Origin: Pseudoalteromonas denitrificans DSM 6059
GTDB lineage: Bacteria > Pseudomonadota > Gammaproteobacteria > Enterobacterales > Alteromonadaceae
Reading direction: 5' to 3'
Assembly: GCF_900112265.1 (NCBI RefSeq)
Contig: NZ_FOLO01000013.1
Coordinates: forward strand, 43,776 to 107,775
DNA length: 64,000 nt
The notes beneath the pieces were generated by a model. That model ran no database searches. It saw nothing but the letters and a program-made list of their open reading frames with translations, and was not told where the DNA came from. Below are positions 63,725 to 64,000 of this stretch, one piece after another (the first letter of the stretch is position 1; each line of letters starts with the position of its first letter). The position numbers and the translations under genes are program-made.

Positions 63725-64000
63725 CATTGGCAGCCAAATCATTGCACACGCCAGTGCTAGCATACTTTCAAACTGTAACTTTAATTTATCATATCTTGTA
63801 GCTATAGCACGGAAGTGTTTCAGTCTTGCAAATGCATTTTCAACTAAGTGCCTATATTTATATAAGCACCAATCTATATCTCCATTACCCGTTTTTGAGT
63901 TCTGCTTTCTGGGGATCACAGGGCTTGAATTTCTCTCTCGAACTTTATTTCTAATCGCTTCACTATCATAGCCTTTATCCGCGATAACAAAATCACCTTG
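63722..64000 (-). mobile_element. IS5-type transposase, C-terminal part (continues past the edge)
   Basis: The frame is open from the right edge to TGA at 63722-63724, 92 residues. It contains VIADKGYDSEAIRN, the region of the second catalytic Asp of DDE transposases, then VIPRKQN, and RHLVENAFARLKHFRAIATRYDK, with the catalytic Glu in the YxxRxxxExxFxxLK-like motif. This matches IS5-family transposases. The visible part is intact. The plus-strand frame at 63714-63971 is its shadow. Confidence 0.87.

Noticed and set aside
63714..63971. 85-codon plus-strand frame at the right edge
   Set aside because: It is the antisense shadow of the IS transposase, whose minus-strand reading gives clear family motifs.

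Overview
The window looks like the chromosome of a low-GC, Gram-negative, motile marine gammaproteobacterium of the Alteromonadales/Vibrionales type. The indications are CheV, an HDOD protein, a GGDEF-EAL protein, TonB-dependent receptor genes, a PBPRA1643-type SEC-C protein, two RND pumps and a tRNA-Met almost identical to that of E. coli. I cannot name the genus from sequence alone. Most genes are single or in short operons. There is no prophage, CRISPR array or rRNA operon; the only mobile DNA is a piece of an IS transposase at the right edge.

Left part (1-13 kb): the 3' end of a TonB-dependent receptor; a Gln-Leu-Met tRNA cluster with a clear stringent-type promoter; cheV; a large membrane-anchored NERD-domain protein with internal repeats; RNase Z with a small helical partner; a degenerate HD-GYP protein followed by an EEP hydrolase and a GDSL lipoprotein; two GNAT acetyltransferases; an HU protein; and an unusually long beta-ketoacyl synthase divergent from a GlxA-like regulator.

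Middle (13-36 kb): a dual GGDEF-EAL protein and PpiB; then an operon for the URC type of uracil catabolism (UPRT, URC1-like GTP cyclohydrolase II homologue, URC4/DUF1688, second UPRT). A decayed spermidine-synthase-like gene follows, then an alpha/beta hydrolase controlled by a divergent MerR regulator through a visible dyad operator. A 1-kb stretch holds the decayed end of a second TonB receptor. Next are a LysE exporter with its Lrp regulator, an RND pump operon with its own two-component system, a LysR/glutathionyl-hydroquinone-reductase pair, an Nna1-like carboxypeptidase and an ArsP-like permease.

Right part (37-64 kb): a secreted leucine-rich-repeat protein, a second RND pump, a DUF1326-DUF2182 pair, SDR, HDOD, two DMT transporters and a yeast-FCY1-like cytosine deaminase that could feed uracil to the URC operon. 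The most striking region is 49.3-61.2 kb. It is a tightly packed four-gene operon of a Slam-like TPR/outer-membrane barrel protein, a FecR-domain protein, a 2336-residue lipoprotein (FN3-like, twelve tandem-95, one cadherin and about 13 delta-60 repeats) and a CHASE2-class III adenylate cyclase. I read it as a candidate surface-lipoprotein adhesin system with its own exporter and an inner-membrane cAMP-producing sensor.
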